A stretch of DNA of 53,559 nt from Branchiostoma floridae (Eukaryota > Chordata > Leptocardii > Amphioxiformes > Branchiostomatidae), in assembly GCF_000003815.2 (NCBI RefSeq), contig NC_049997.1, forward strand, positions 11,431,888 through 11,485,446. The letters run 5' to 3'. Each line of letters opens with the position of its first letter. Positions within the stretch are counted from its first letter, which is position 1. A model generated the notes under the pieces. The model made no database searches. It was not told the origin of the DNA and saw only the letters and a program-made list of their open reading frames with translations. Of this stretch, positions 52,851-53,559 are shown piece after piece. Position numbers and translations under genes: made by a program.

Positions 52851-53559
52851 CAAAGTATTACAACAACTTTAAATCTTTTCCTTCTTGTTGGAAAAATAAA
52901 AGTTACTGCATGCCTCTTAATACTTGTACTACTAACCATGATGCTATTTTCAAAAACAGAAAACGTATCATCTTGACAAAGACATCTTCGGAATTGAAGA
53001 AACTTTCCTTTTTCTAACCTTCCGGGTTTCGTGTCATCTTCCCAAGTCATTTTCGCTCGCCCATGGGATCTGCTTCACCAAAGTCTAAAATGAAAGCTGA
53101 TGTTGGAAAATAAATTATACCACATCAGTTTCTCGTGGGGACCATTCTTCTGGTGATCTGGTCACCCCATCCACCCACCAAAATAAGCCTCCTATCTACA
53201 GATGCTCCCTTGTCTATTGCCTCCAGTAGAAACCTGTCAAGATTTCTCATTCAACTTCTTCAAGAATTATGTCTGAGACACGCTGGTCTAGTCATGCCAG
53301 GAATTCTAAACATGTAACGGACATAAAAACTGTACATCGTGTCATAAATAAAGAGTCATTGCCCTCTACTAAGACTGTTATCTTCAAAGTTTAACAAAGA
53401 GAAGTACGACGAGATGAATTATTTCCCAATTCCAAATCATCTACTAGTAGTTACTTCCTGATCAGTAGGCTTTCTTGCCACATGGGAAATCGAAGATGGC
53501 AGGAATCTATTTCAGCCATCAACAACTGTACTGAAAAAATTCATCTTTCAAACTTTTCA
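52851..53559. other. Non-coding stretch to window end
   Basis: No gene is recognised. Two segments (52970-53090 and 53130-53310) are slightly GC-richer but without splice-bounded coding frames I could support. Confidence 0.45.

Overview
This is a eukaryotic genomic window: intron-split genes, AT-rich introns, dense non-autonomous transposons and three runs of N (6405-7044, 10859-10958, 45284-45383). It holds a synaptotagmin-1-like gene, a short-chain collagen C4-like gene, a Ty3/gypsy element and many palindromic elements. This suggests a marine invertebrate, most likely a lancelet (Branchiostoma). The organism is inferred from gene families and repeat style, not proven.

Layout. 1-4831: the 3' part of a Ty3/gypsy retrotransposon (end of gag, then an intact protease-RT-RNase H-integrase frame). 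4832-9580: no recognised gene; it holds a 32-bp minisatellite, a TATA box with a possible first exon that runs into a gap, and a gypsy-style polypurine tract at 8186. 10572-15347: a collagen C4-like gene on the + strand. Its first exon (cytoplasmic tail, membrane anchor, coiled coil, basic cleavage-like site) runs into a gap, and its last exon carries the C-terminal domain. Between them lie a MITE, an 825-bp TTA-flanked element and a 1,644-bp foldback element that ends 42 bp before the last splice acceptor. 15350-23560: intergenic, with a five-copy dispersed repeat, a 1,243-bp Harbinger-like element and a LINE 3' end.

23583-34585 and upstream: a synaptotagmin-1-like gene on the - strand. Eight constitutive coding exons were reconstructed; they join in frame to 392 residues (luminal tail, membrane span, cysteine cluster, C2A, C2B, all ten calcium aspartates). 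Two phase-0 cassette exons lie in the intron between the membrane exon and the C2A linker. The linker exon has two acceptor AGs 6 bp apart, which would include or skip Val-Gln. A possible non-coding first exon lies at 42732-42905. 35000-53559 is mostly repeats: MITEs flanked by TA, TTAA or ending in CAGGG, tandem duplications and an 83-nt hairpin.

The two host genes are not functionally linked: one is a presynaptic calcium sensor, the other probably a membrane-anchored or shed extracellular collagen-like protein. No CRISPR array, operon, rRNA or clear tRNA gene was seen.
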